A stretch of 64,000 nt of DNA, taken from assembly GCF_004216695.1 (NCBI RefSeq), contig NZ_SGXC01000003.1:248001-312000 (forward strand), in the 5' to 3' direction. This document shows positions 1 to 8,355 of the stretch, piece by piece. A program made the position numbers and the translations under genes. Each line of letters starts with the position of its first letter. Within the stretch, counting starts at the first letter, position 1. The stretch comes from Pigmentiphaga kullae. Lineage in GTDB: Bacteria; Pseudomonadota; Gammaproteobacteria; Burkholderiales; Burkholderiaceae_B. Below the pieces are notes generated by a model that made no database searches, had not been told where the DNA came from, and was given only the letters and a program-made list of their open reading frames with translations.

Positions 1-117
1 GAAGGTGTCCTCCAGCGAATCGTCCAGCAGTTCCTGGTAGGTAGGCAGTCCTTCGTCGGACTGTTTGGCCTTGTCCTTCGGATCTTTCTCCGAACGGTTC
101 TTGGGTTCAGTCTTCAT
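1..117 (-). CDS. hypothetical protein, N-terminal part only (cut by window edge)
   Basis: Only the first 39 codons lie in the window; the gene continues beyond base 1. The start is an ATG read from base 117 with a GGGAG ribosome-binding site about 8 bases upstream. The visible N-terminus (MKTEPKNRSEKDPKDKAKQS and on) is very rich in Lys, Asp and Glu and has no signal peptide or membrane segment, so it looks like a soluble, initially disordered protein. It lies downstream of the MscS-type channel gene on the same strand with a 55-base gap, so co-transcription is possible. I do not recognise the family. Confidence 0.6.
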   Translation of the reverse strand, partial: MKTEPKNRSEKDPKDKAKQSDEGLPTYQELLDDSLEDTF

Positions 118-172
118 GCCATGCTCCCGCAAATTGTCGCGTGGTCGAGTCGGCAAGAGTCGTGCCCGGGCC

Positions 173-2464
173 TTACGCCCCCGTGGCGCCGCCCGCCGAC
201 GGTTGCGGCGCCGGGGCCGGCGGTCCGTCGCCATCCAGGCGGCGGACGAAACTGGCCTGCGGATTTGCAAACTGTATTCCCGACTGCTTGAAACGGCGAT
301 AGATGCGCTGGTTGAAGCCGCGCTGCACCGCGGCCTTGCCGCGATCCAGCGTGCGGATCTGCCCGGCCAGCGTGACCGACGCGCCGTCCACCTGGTCCAC
401 GCCCCAGAGCTCCAGGTCGGCCAGCATCAGCGGACCCAGGTCGGGATCGTTGCGCATTTCCGCGCCCACGTTGCGGATCGCGGCCATGACCTCGTCCAGG
501 TCCGAATCGGCGCTGACGCTGACCCGCACCGAGGCGTTACCGATGCCGCGGTTGCTGTTCGATACCGTGCCCACGGCGCTGAACGGCACCACGTGCAGCG
601 AGCCGTCGCCGGCGCGCAGCCGGACCGTTCGTATGGACAGATATTCCACCGTGCCCGACACGCCCGCCAGCGTCACCGAGTCGCCTACCTGCATCGCGTT
701 CTCCATCAGCAGAAAGATGCCCGTGATGAAATCCTGCACCAGCTTCTGCGAACCGAAGCCGATGGCCACGCCGATGATGCTGGCGCCGGCCAGCAGCGGC
801 GCGATGTTGATGCCCAGTTCGTTGAGCGCCGTGAACAACACGATCAGCGCGATCACGATGAACAGCGTCGTGCGCAGGATGGGGACCAGCGTGCGCAGCC
901 GCGTCGCGCGGGCGAGATCGCCGGCCCGGGTCCAGCGCTCCATGCGCCGGTTGATCGACAGGTTGGCGGCTTCCCAGGCGACCAGCGCCAGGATGCAGGA
1001 CACCGCGATGGTGGCGGTGGCCGAGACCAGCCTGCGGCCCACCGTGCCGGTCTCGAACCAGTCCAGCGCGCGCACGCCCCAGACCTCCAGCAGCGCGATC
1101 GCCGTGGCAGCGAAGACCAGGATCATCACCACGCGCTGCGCCAGCGTCTGGTAGGGGCGCCTGCCAGGCTGGCCGTCGCCCGCGGCGGGAGCGTCGCTGT
1201 AGAAGGCGCGGTCCAGCGCCCCCAGCAGGATCATGCTGAGCACGGTGGCCGCCAGCATGACCAGCGCCGTGCGCCAGACGTAGTGCAGCAACTGCGACAG
1301 TCCGCTGGCCGTGCCCAGCGCCCACACCACCCAGAGCCCCGCGATGACCGCGATGGCGGTGGGGGCCCAGACATTGGCCAGCACCGCCCGCAGCCCCTCG
1401 TGTTCCTGCCCGCGTATCCAGCGCGAGACCTGGCGCCGCCGCTGGACCACCATGATGATCAGCATCGCATGCACCGCCAGTCCCACCAGCTTGGACAGCG
1501 CGTTGCGCGCGTCGTCGCCGGCCCCCAGCAGATAGGCGATCTCGGTCGCGGCCACGCCGAAGGCGCCGACCGCCACCACGCGCCGCAGCCACGTGTCCAG
1601 ATAGCGCGCCGATTCGTCGCCCAGGCGGGACAGGCGCAGGCAGGCCGCGGACGGCGCGGTCAGCAGGCGCAGCGCGGTCATGGTCAGGCGCATGGCGAGA
1701 TAGGCGCCGATCAGCGGCAGGATGAAGGGATAGAAACCCGCAGTCGGCGCGCCGAACAGCGTCATCGATACCGTCGCCACCACCAGGAAGCCGGCCAGCG
1801 GCACCAGGGCCAGGACGGCATGCGCCAGCGCGGCGGGCAGCCGGCGCATGATGCGCAGGTGCTGGTCCGGTTCGGCGGGAGTTTCCGTGTCGGCGTCCGG
1901 CGCGGAGGGCGGGACCGTGTCCGGGATGTGGCGGCGTTCCGCGTAGGCCAGCAGCAAGGCGCGGGGCCGGCGCAGCAGACGCCCGATCCCGGCTTCCACG
2001 CCCAGGGCCACGGCCAGGATCAACAGAATCGTGCCCAGGCCCTGGAAGGTGGCCGCGCGGGCCTCCGGCGTGCCCAGGTAATACTGCCACCAGGCGCCCG
2101 CCGACCGCAGCGACAACAGCGTGGCGCCTGTCAGCCGCAGCTCGCCCAGCGCCGAGTCCACCCACTTGCCCACCTGCGTGAAGGCCTGGGCGACCAGCCC
2201 GTCCTTCTCCAGCGCGACAGGCGTGTCGGGAGCGGCGGATTCGGCGGCCGGGGGAGCGGCCTGTTGTTCCGCGGCCTCGGCGATGACGCTCAGCGTCTGT
2301 TCCAGTTCGGCCCGACGGGTATCGTCGCGCAGCAGGTCCAGGACCTGGCGCGCCTGGGTGGGCGTCACGGCTTCGGGGGCGGCGGCGTCGGCCGGCCGCG
2401 GCATCCAGAGGGCCAGGCACAGCAGGGCGAGGGCGGTCCAGGGGCGTGGGCGTCGTGTCTGCAT
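173..2464 (-). CDS. MscS-family mechanosensitive channel, YbiO-like
   Basis: This 763-residue inner-membrane protein should open under membrane tension to release solutes during osmotic downshock. The N-terminus (MQTRRPRPWTALALLCLALW) is a Sec signal peptide ending near PADA. A long membrane region with many hydrophobic helices follows. The C-terminal third is the MscS pore and beta domain: a glycine/alanine-rich pore helix (LLAGASIIGVAIGFGSQ), then KLVQDFITGIF and a GDSVTLAGVSGTVE segment. Length and layout resemble E. coli YbiO rather than the small MscS. The start at 2464 was chosen over an in-frame ATG at 2542 because it leaves a clean signal peptide and clears the tRNA promoter; its ribosome-binding site is weak. 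YbiO orthology is inferred. Confidence 0.88.
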   Translation of the reverse strand: MQTRRPRPWTALALLCLALWMPRPADAAAPEAVTPTQARQVLDLLRDDTRRAELEQTLSVIAEAAEQQAAPPAAESAAPDTPVALEKDGLVAQAFTQVGKWVDSALGELRLTGATLLSLRSAGAWWQYYLGTPEARAATFQGLGTILLILAVALGVEAGIGRLLRRPRALLLAYAERRHIPDTVPPSAPDADTETPAEPDQHLRIMRRLPAALAHAVLALVPLAGFLVVATVSMTLFGAPTAGFYPFILPLIGAYLAMRLTMTALRLLTAPSAACLRLSRLGDESARYLDTWLRRVVAVGAFGVAATEIAYLLGAGDDARNALSKLVGLAVHAMLIIMVVQRRRQVSRWIRGQEHEGLRAVLANVWAPTAIAVIAGLWVVWALGTASGLSQLLHYVWRTALVMLAATVLSMILLGALDRAFYSDAPAAGDGQPGRRPYQTLAQRVVMILVFAATAIALLEVWGVRALDWFETGTVGRRLVSATATIAVSCILALVAWEAANLSINRRMERWTRAGDLARATRLRTLVPILRTTLFIVIALIVLFTALNELGINIAPLLAGASIIGVAIGFGSQKLVQDFITGIFLLMENAMQVGDSVTLAGVSGTVEYLSIRTVRLRAGDGSLHVVPFSAVGTVSNSNRGIGNASVRVSVSADSDLDEVMAAIRNVGAEMRNDPDLGPLMLADLELWGVDQVDGASVTLAGQIRTLDRGKAAVQRGFNQRIYRRFKQSGIQFANPQASFVRRLDGDGPPAPAPQPSAGGATGA

Positions 2465-2527
2465 GGGGTCGGCCGGAAGGGGGGATAGGGCGATTCTACC
2501 CAGCGATGCGGGCGGTCTGGAGGGGAG

Positions 2528-2557
2528 TTGCAGCGAAATCAAAAAAACCGCTATAAT
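2528..2557 (+). promoter_or_regulatory. sigma-70 promoter of tRNA-Lys(CUU)
   Basis: TTGCAG at 2528-2533 and a consensus TATAAT at 2552-2557 are separated by 18 bases. The tRNA begins 15 bases after the -10 box, as expected for a short leader. Confidence 0.75.
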
Positions 2558-2571
2558 CTTTCTTCTTTGCA

Positions 2572-2647
2572 GGGCTGTTAGCTCAGTTGGTAGAGCAGCG
2601 GACTCTTAATCCGTAGGTCGAGTGTTCGAGCCACTCACAGCCCACCA
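2572..2647 (+). tRNA. tRNA-Lys(CUU)
   Basis: The 76-base sequence folds as a full cloverleaf. The acceptor stem GGGCUGU pairs with ACAGCCC, the D-stem is GCUC/GAGC, the anticodon loop is CUCUUAA (anticodon CUU, Lys), the T-stem is GAGUG/CACUC around UUCGAGC, and the 3' CCA is encoded. It is the second lysine tRNA of the window; the other, with anticodon UUU, is at 34487-34563. Confidence 0.97.
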
Positions 2648-2662
2648 GAATTCAGCAAGAAC

Positions 2663-2698
2663 AACGCCTTAGGCGCCCCGGCGACCTAGGGCGTTTTT
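2663..2698 (+). terminator. intrinsic terminator of tRNA-Lys(CUU)
   Basis: AACGCCTTAGG and CCTAGGGCGTT form an 11-bp stem with one G-U pair and a short GC-rich loop, followed by a run of five T. It ends the tRNA transcript 16 bases past the CCA. Confidence 0.85.
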
Positions 2699-2780
2699 CT
2701 TTGGCGAATTTCTTCGAAAGAACCGTCATGGCCGTGGCCATGAAGGGCTTTCATTCTCGCAACCACATGTGGTGAAGACG

Positions 2781-3692
2781 ATGAGCAAGCCTTTCATTTC
2801 GCTGTGTCCAGAGATCACTCGGGCAGACGCACTCACTCTGATGGACTGGCTGGAGGACGAGCGCGTCATCCGCTATCTGAGCGATTCGCGTCATGTCTCC
2901 CGGTTCATCGAACAGGTCGTCGGCCGGGTCCAGTTGCCGATCCTGACCCATCTGTTCAACCAGGGCGGCCGGTTCTTCATGGCCTACGACCGGCATGACG
3001 TGCCGGTGGGGTTCGTGCGTCTCGTCAAGACGGGCCCGGACTGCGAGATCGTCCTGGTTATCGGAAACCGCGACAACTGGGGCCGCAAGCTCGGCGCCAG
3101 CGCCATCCACGAAGGCATGAAGCTCGCCTTCCTCGACATGCGGGCCGAGAAGCTCATCGCCAAGGTCCATCCGGACAACGCGCGCTCGCTGAAGGCCTTC
3201 CTGCGCTGCGGCTTCCTGCTTGAAAACGAAACGCCCACTATCAAGTCGTTTGCCATGACGTCCGAGCGCTATCTGCGGCTGCTGCGCGAAAACGCCGTGG
3301 GTGATTCCACCGACATCTACATCACCGAAATCGACAAGGCCCGGCTCAGCAGCCTGATCGCCCTCGAAGAGGGCCCGGCCGTCGTCGACCTCGAACACGA
3401 GATCGAGCGCGCCATCGTCGTCGATCCGCGGCAGGTCGGGCGCAATGTCGTCACGATGAACTCCCGGGCCTTGCTGCATCTGGGCGACCAGGAAGTGGAA
3501 GTCTCCCTGGTCTATCCTCAGGACGCCGATGGCAGCGCCGGGAAACTGTCGGTTTGCTCCGACTTCGGCGCCGCGATCCTGGGCTACCAGGAGGGCGATG
3601 CCATCGACTGGCGAATCTCGGACCGGACCCGCCGCATCTGCATCGAGAAAGTGCTGTACCAACCGGAAGCCGCGGGGGATTTCCACCTGTAG
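2781..3692 (+). CDS. GNAT acetyltransferase fused to an Rnk/GreA-type nucleoside diphosphate kinase regulator
   Basis: This is a 303-residue two-domain protein. Residues about 1-165 look like a GNAT N-acetyltransferase, with the late ARSLKAFLRCGF segment typical of the acetyl-CoA fold. Residues about 170-303 match Rnk: VVTMNSR, a central GAAILGYQEGDAIDW-like core, and an ending YQPEAAGDFHL close to the YQPEAAGDYLL of E. coli Rnk. Rnk binds RNA polymerase through a GreA/B-like C-domain and influences nucleoside diphosphate kinase. The start at 2781 has GGTGAAG upstream; an ATG 12 bases earlier lacks a site. The acetyl acceptor is unknown. Confidence in the two domains is high; what the fusion does is open. 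Confidence 0.85.
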   Translation: MSKPFISLCPEITRADALTLMDWLEDERVIRYLSDSRHVSRFIEQVVGRVQLPILTHLFNQGGRFFMAYDRHDVPVGFVRLVKTGPDCEIVLVIGNRDNWGRKLGASAIHEGMKLAFLDMRAEKLIAKVHPDNARSLKAFLRCGFLLENETPTIKSFAMTSERYLRLLRENAVGDSTDIYITEIDKARLSSLIALEEGPAVVDLEHEIERAIVVDPRQVGRNVVTMNSRALLHLGDQEVEVSLVYPQDADGSAGKLSVCSDFGAAILGYQEGDAIDWRISDRTRRICIEKVLYQPEAAGDFHL

Positions 3693-3723
3693 GTTCGCAC
3701 GCCGCGTCGCACCGCCCATCGCG

Positions 3724-4431
3724 CTAGCCGATGGACGGTTGATGCCGCCGGTGCACGACCAGCCATTTGCCCACGGCGATGACAGACAGCGCGGCGACGA
3801 TCTCCACCGCCAGTTCGACCATGGGGCCCGGTTCGCCCAGGTGTTCGAGGACGAAGGTGTCGCTGGTCAGCATGCCGCCGGCTATCCATCCCAGCATGCC
3901 CGCGCCCAGCGTGACGATCACGGGGAAATGATCTATCAGCTTGAGCACCAGCGTGCTGCCCCAGACGATGATGGGCACGCTGACACAAAGGCCGAATATC
4001 ACGTAGTAAAGCTGATGTCCCAGGTGCGCGCTTTCGGCCGCGCCGGCGATGGCGATGACATTGTCCAGGCTCATGGCGAAGTCGGCGATGACGATGGTCC
4101 GGATGGCGCCGAAGACGGACGTGCCGCCGTCGATGTCGCCGTGCGCGTCCTGGTCCTGGGCCAATAGCTTGATGCCTATCCACATCAACAGCGCACAGCC
4201 CACGATCTTCAGGAAGGGCAGGCTCAGCAGCGCCAGCGCGAAGGCGATCAGCAGGACGCGAAGCAGGATGGCGCCGCCGGTACCCCACAGGATGCCCTTG
4301 AGTCTTTGCCGTGGAGGCAGGTTGCGGCAGGCCAGGGCGATGACGATGGCGTTGTCGCCTCCCAGCAGGATGTCGATCAGGATGATCTGGAAGACGGCGC
4401 CCCAATGAAGCGTCTCGATGAGTTCGAGCAT
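3724..4431 (-). CDS. TerC/YjbE-family integral membrane protein
   Basis: This 235-residue protein has about seven hydrophobic helices and the two acidic intramembrane repeats of TerC proteins: GGDNAIVIA near residue 26 and ADFAMSLDNVIAIAG near residue 120. The conserved aspartates in these repeats are thought to handle metal ions; family members are linked to manganese export and tellurium resistance, and to metal loading of secreted enzymes. The ATG at 4431 is preferred over one at 4467 because it sits behind an AAGGGGG/CAGGG stretch and starts directly before the first helix. It converges on the GNAT-Rnk gene with a 31-base gap. No manganese riboswitch was recognised upstream. Confidence 0.9.
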   Translation of the reverse strand: MLELIETLHWGAVFQIILIDILLGGDNAIVIALACRNLPPRQRLKGILWGTGGAILLRVLLIAFALALLSLPFLKIVGCALLMWIGIKLLAQDQDAHGDIDGGTSVFGAIRTIVIADFAMSLDNVIAIAGAAESAHLGHQLYYVIFGLCVSVPIIVWGSTLVLKLIDHFPVIVTLGAGMLGWIAGGMLTSDTFVLEHLGEPGPMVELAVEIVAALSVIAVGKWLVVHRRHQPSIG

Positions 4432-4624
4432 GACCCTGGCCCCCTTGAAAGAACGTGGACGACGCATCGAGGCGACCGGGATGTCCGTTCGCGCGGGATG
4501 GATTGCCAGCCATTCTAGGCAGGAAGCGCGGGAAACGTTCTAATAATAGTACTATTGGAATGGTCACTCTTGCCGGGGACGAGCGGCAGGGGCCGGCTTG
4601 TGCCCGTCGTACCCGGAAGTGAGA

Positions 4625-6205
4625 TCAATCTCCCTTGCAGGCGTTCTTCTGCGGTACCAGCGTGGCGGTCAGCAGGTAGTCCGACTGCACGTCGACCACG
4701 CAGGCCTTCCTGCCCGGACCTCCTCCCATGGCCACGTGCTGGTCCGCTTCGAAGACGAACAGCGATGCGTTCGCGAGCTGCGCCACGACGTCCCTGGAGC
4801 TCTGGAACGGGGTGGCGGGGTCGCCGGTCGTGCCCCACACCATGATGGGGGGCGATCCCTGCGCGCGGTAGTTGGTGGGCACGGGATCGGGCGCCACGGG
4901 CAGGTGGGCGCAGGGCCGGTTGATGTTGGCCTGCACCGCGCCGGTCAGCGGCGCCGCGGCGGCGGCCTGTGCCACGATATCCTCGAACGCCGCGCCCTGC
5001 GGCAGGGGCTGGTCCATGCACGTCGTCCAGACCGCCGGGCCGAGCGATTCGCTGTTCGCCAGTCCGGAAGCTTTCTCCCGCATGGGATCCCAGTCCGCCG
5101 GTGCCTGCGCCGCGGAGCCGATGGCGGCCGCCAGGGACGGGTAGGCCGCCGGTTCGTAGATGCCCAGCACGGAGACCAGTGTCAGCCAGCCGGTCGATAG
5201 TGGTATGGGCGTGCCCTTGTAATCCATCCGCACCGGGGCAGCATGCGCCCGGGCCAACATTTCCCTGAACTGCCCCTCGGCCTGGTCGCGGATCGGACAT
5301 TGCTCGGCGTTGTCGGCGCACCAGGAGAAGAATCGCTCCAGTCCGCGGTTCCAGGAGACGGCCTGGTTCACCAGTATCGTGGTCCCGGATTGGGCGGGAT
5401 TGACGACGCCGTCGATGATCATCGCGCGGATGTGCGAAGGATAGAGGTCGGCGTAGACGATCCCGACCTCGGTGCCGTAGGACACGCCCAGATAGGTCAG
5501 CCTGGCGTCGCCCATCGCGCGGCGCAGCACTTCCACGTCGCGGACGACGTTCATCGTGCCCATCAGGGGGAAGACCGGGTCGTCGCGGCAGGTGCGGGCG
5601 TAGGAGGCCGCGGCCGCGTCGAGCGCCTTGGCGCCGGCGGCGCTGGTGTCGCCCAGGTCGTGGGCGAAGTATGTCGCCAGCGCGCCGCCGCAGCGCAAGG
5701 CGGGCGCGTCCGGCAGAGAGCCGGTGGGGCGGGTGTGGCCGACGCCGCGCGGATCGAAGCCGACGATGTCGAAGCGTTGCCGCACTTGCGCCGACAGCTT
5801 GCCGGCGAAATCCGGGACGGCGCCGACGCCGGAGCCGCCCGGTCCGCCGGGTTCGATGACGAGCGAGCCTATCCTGTTCCGTGCATCGTCGGCCGGCCGG
5901 CGGCGCAGGGCCAGGTCCAGGGTCTTGCCCTTGGGGTCCGCGTAGTCGAGCGGGACCCGGACCACGGCGCAGTCGTAGCGTTCGCCGTCGACCAGGGACG
6001 GCACGGTGCCGTCCGGAAAGACTGTTTCGCAAGCCCGCCAGTCGGGCGCGGAGACGGCCACGGTGGTGGCGGCCAGGTTCTTGCGCGTGGCCGGATCGCC
6101 GTCGTCCGAGCCGCCGCCGCAGCCGGTCAAAAGAAGGGCGGCGACCGCGGCCGCCGTCCAGGGGTGGGCCTGCCGGCCCCCGTGCCTCGTTCTTGTCCTT
6201 GCCAT
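4625..6205 (-). CDS. TAP-like alpha/beta hydrolase, predicted lipoprotein
   Basis: This is a 526-residue serine hydrolase of the tripeptidyl-aminopeptidase/proline-iminopeptidase type. The N-terminus carries a signal peptide with the lipobox LLTGCGG, so lipid anchoring outside the cytoplasm is expected. EPGGPGGSG supplies the oxyanion region, GVSYGTEVG contains the nucleophile serine (GxSxG), and the C-terminal TAP domain carries the likely catalytic Asp in GTTGDPATPF and His in EADQHVAMGG. Such enzymes usually trim N-terminal tri- or dipeptides; the substrate here is unknown. The start at 6205 has AGGGA five bases upstream; an ATG at 6220 is possible. Confidence 0.87.
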   Translation of the reverse strand: MARTRTRHGGRQAHPWTAAAVAALLLTGCGGGSDDGDPATRKNLAATTVAVSAPDWRACETVFPDGTVPSLVDGERYDCAVVRVPLDYADPKGKTLDLALRRRPADDARNRIGSLVIEPGGPGGSGVGAVPDFAGKLSAQVRQRFDIVGFDPRGVGHTRPTGSLPDAPALRCGGALATYFAHDLGDTSAAGAKALDAAAASYARTCRDDPVFPLMGTMNVVRDVEVLRRAMGDARLTYLGVSYGTEVGIVYADLYPSHIRAMIIDGVVNPAQSGTTILVNQAVSWNRGLERFFSWCADNAEQCPIRDQAEGQFREMLARAHAAPVRMDYKGTPIPLSTGWLTLVSVLGIYEPAAYPSLAAAIGSAAQAPADWDPMREKASGLANSESLGPAVWTTCMDQPLPQGAAFEDIVAQAAAAAPLTGAVQANINRPCAHLPVAPDPVPTNYRAQGSPPIMVWGTTGDPATPFQSSRDVVAQLANASLFVFEADQHVAMGGGPGRKACVVDVQSDYLLTATLVPQKNACKGD

Positions 6206-6291
6206 TGTCCCTGCCCCCATGCCTGGAACGCCTGCCGCCCCCGCGGCGATCCGATCTTGCCAGTTGGGGCGGGGCTTGGCTAGGGCCCGGA

Positions 6292-7059
6292 TCAGGTGCC
6301 GCCCAGGTTGCGCATCAGGCCGCCGTCGACGAAGTAGCTGCTGCCCGTCACGTAGCTGGCGTCGTCCGAGGCCAGGAACAGTACCACGTTGGCCACTTCC
6401 TGCGGCTGGCCCGGCCGCCCCTGCGGGATCTGCGAGGCCGACTCGCGTGCCTGCGCGGGGTCTTCCAGGCGATCCTGCGTCATGGGCGTGGCGATCATGC
6501 CGGGGGCGACGTTGTTGATGCGTATGCCGCGCGAGGCCAGCTCGAGCGCCAGCGTCCGCGTGACCGACCGCAATCCCGCTTTGGACGCGTCGTAGGCCGC
6601 GCTGCCGGGCAGCGAAATTTCTTCATGCACCGACGTAATATTTATGATGGCGCCGCCGCCGGCGGACAGCATATGGCGGGCCGCCGCCTGGCACAGCAGC
6701 CAGGGCGATACGAGATTGATGTTCAGCATCCACGAGAATTCGTCGGGCGGGATTTCCAGCGAATCCTGGCGCGAGGCTCCCGCGCCGGCGTTGTTCACGA
6801 GCACATGCAGGCCCCCCATCTTTCCGAAGGCCTGTTCGAAGAAGGCCAGCGTCTGGGCGGGACCGGAGAAGTCCGCCTGCAGGATCTCGGCGCGCCGCCC
6901 GGCGGCCCGCACCTGCGAGGCCGTGGCGCGTGCCCCCTCTTCATCCCGGTGATAGTGAACCAGCACATCGGCGCCTTCGCGGGCGAACGTCGCGGCCACG
7001 GCCTGGCCGATGCCGCTGTCCGCGCCGGTCACCCAGGCGATCTTGTCCCGGAGTTTCAT
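6292..7059 (-). CDS. SDR-family NAD(P)-dependent oxidoreductase
   Basis: This is a 255-residue classical short-chain dehydrogenase/reductase. The N-terminal Rossmann motif is TGADSGIG, the NNAG motif follows near residue 85, and the catalytic Ser-Tyr-Lys set is visible as ITSVHEE then YDASKAG. The C-terminus GSSYFVDGGLM is typical of the glucose-1-dehydrogenase/FabG-like branch. The ATG at 7059 follows AGGGAG at a good distance; the same frame stays open far upstream, but that part is antisense to the acyltransferase gene and was rejected. The gene is divergent from the acyltransferase at 7234. The substrate cannot be told from sequence. Confidence 0.93.
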   Translation of the reverse strand: MKLRDKIAWVTGADSGIGQAVAATFAREGADVLVHYHRDEEGARATASQVRAAGRRAEILQADFSGPAQTLAFFEQAFGKMGGLHVLVNNAGAGASRQDSLEIPPDEFSWMLNINLVSPWLLCQAAARHMLSAGGGAIINITSVHEEISLPGSAAYDASKAGLRSVTRTLALELASRGIRINNVAPGMIATPMTQDRLEDPAQARESASQIPQGRPGQPQEVANVVLFLASDDASYVTGSSYFVDGGLMRNLGGT

Positions 7060-7233
7060 GTCGGCTCCCTGGTCGTAGGCGGACCAGGGCAGACGCAAGC
7101 GGCGTGCCGCCCATGCCGAAGGGTGTTGTAAAAAAGCCGTTTCGCCGCGCCGGAGCGGGCGCCCGGCGCTAAGATACGCGCCACCCCGAACACAAGCGTC
7201 GCGTCGAACGCCGGTTCGCCACTCCCATAGGCC

Positions 7234-8340
7234 ATGTCCTCCCCTACCTCCCGCATGCCGCTGATCGATGCGATCAAGGCTGTCGCCTGCCTGGCCATCG
7301 TGCTCCATCACCTGGCCTTCTACGGCCCCATGTCCGAGATCGCCCACCCGCTCATGCCGCGCGTCCTGGATGCGCTGATGCACTACGGCAGGATGGCCGT
7401 CATGGCGTTCTTCGTGGTGTCGGGATTCCTGGCCGCGCGCGCCTTCGCCCCGGCGGGCGTGTCGCGGGTGGAGCAGCCCCTGGCCGCGATCAAGCGGCGG
7501 TATTTCCGGCTGGCCGTGCCCTTCATGGCGGCGCTGGTGCTGGCCATGGCCTGCGCCGCGCTGGCGCGGGCCTGGATGGAGCACGACTCGATCCCGGATA
7601 CGCCCACGGCGCCGCAACTGGCGGCCCACGTGCTGCTGAGCAACGGCCTCTTGCGCCAGGAGTCGCTGTCGGCGGGCGTCTGGTACGTGGGCATCGATTT
7701 CCAGCTGTTCAGCGTCATGGCCTTGTTGCTGGGGCTGTCGCGCTGGATCAGCGTGCGTCGCCCGACCTGGGGATGGCTGGGCGCCGCGGCCATAGGCGGC
7801 CTGACGCTGGCGTCGCTGTTCGTCTTCAACCGCAATCCCTATTGGGACGAGACCGCGCTGTATTTCTTCGCTTACTACGGCCTGGGGTGTTGCGCCTACT
7901 GGCTGACCGGCCGGCCCAAAGGCGGCCTGTGGCTGCTGGCCATGGCCGGGGTGGTGGCCGCGGCACTGGTCACCGATTTCCGTGAACGCATCGTGGTGGC
8001 GGCGGCCATCATGCTGCTGCTGGGGGCGGCCCGCCAGGCGGGCTGGCTGGAGACGGTGGCGGTGCCGGGATTCCTGAGCCGGCTCGCGCGCATCTCCTAT
8101 TCGGTGTTCCTGGTGCATTTCCCGCTGTGCCTGGTGGTCAGCGCCCTGGTGTTCCATTTTTTTCCGGAACAGGCCGCGGCCAATGCGCTCGGCATGGGGC
8201 TGGCGGTGTTCGTCAGCGTGGCCGGCGGTGCCGCCTTCCACCGACTGGTGGAGTGCCGCACGCTGGACCCGATCGTGCGGCGCGCCGTCATGGGGCTCTT
8301 TGCAGTGGGCGGCGCGCTGGCGGTCTACTCCCAGGTCTAG
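7234..8340 (+). CDS. acyltransferase 3 (OafA-like) integral membrane protein
   Basis: This 368-residue protein has about ten membrane helices and the N-terminal acyltransferase-3 signature: LIDAIKAVACLAIVLHHLAF with its paired histidines, followed by FFVVSGFLAARAF. Members move acetyl or other acyl groups onto periplasmic sugars, such as O-antigen, peptidoglycan or exopolysaccharide. No SGNH domain is fused. The start at 7234 lacks a clear ribosome-binding site; an ATG at 7255 (MPLID) would also fit. No glycan genes lie nearby, so the acceptor is unknown. Confidence 0.87.
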   Translation: MSSPTSRMPLIDAIKAVACLAIVLHHLAFYGPMSEIAHPLMPRVLDALMHYGRMAVMAFFVVSGFLAARAFAPAGVSRVEQPLAAIKRRYFRLAVPFMAALVLAMACAALARAWMEHDSIPDTPTAPQLAAHVLLSNGLLRQESLSAGVWYVGIDFQLFSVMALLLGLSRWISVRRPTWGWLGAAAIGGLTLASLFVFNRNPYWDETALYFFAYYGLGCCAYWLTGRPKGGLWLLAMAGVVAAALVTDFRERIVVAAAIMLLLGAARQAGWLETVAVPGFLSRLARISYSVFLVHFPLCLVVSALVFHFFPEQAAANALGMGLAVFVSVAGGAAFHRLVECRTLDPIVRRAVMGLFAVGGALAVYSQV

Positions 8341-8355
8341 GCGCCGGCCGGCGTC

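Noticed and set aside
65-2488. An 807-residue plus-strand open frame opposite the MscS-type channel gene
   Set aside because: It is rich in Arg, Gly, His and Gln, has no recognisable domain, and mirrors the third-position GC of the real minus-strand gene.
2572-3700. tRNA-Lys(CUU) as attachment site of an integrated element
   Set aside because: No integrase, direct repeat of the tRNA 3' end or change in composition follows; the next genes look native.
4432-4624. Manganese (yybP-ykoY) riboswitch upstream of the TerC gene
   Set aside because: No conserved riboswitch core was recognised; only a 12-bp palindrome AATAGTACTATT (4545-4556) is present, whose role is unclear.
7060-8241. Upstream extension of the SDR frame to 649 residues
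   Set aside because: The extension is antisense to the acyltransferase gene, is low-complexity, and the ATG at 7059 has a good ribosome-binding site.
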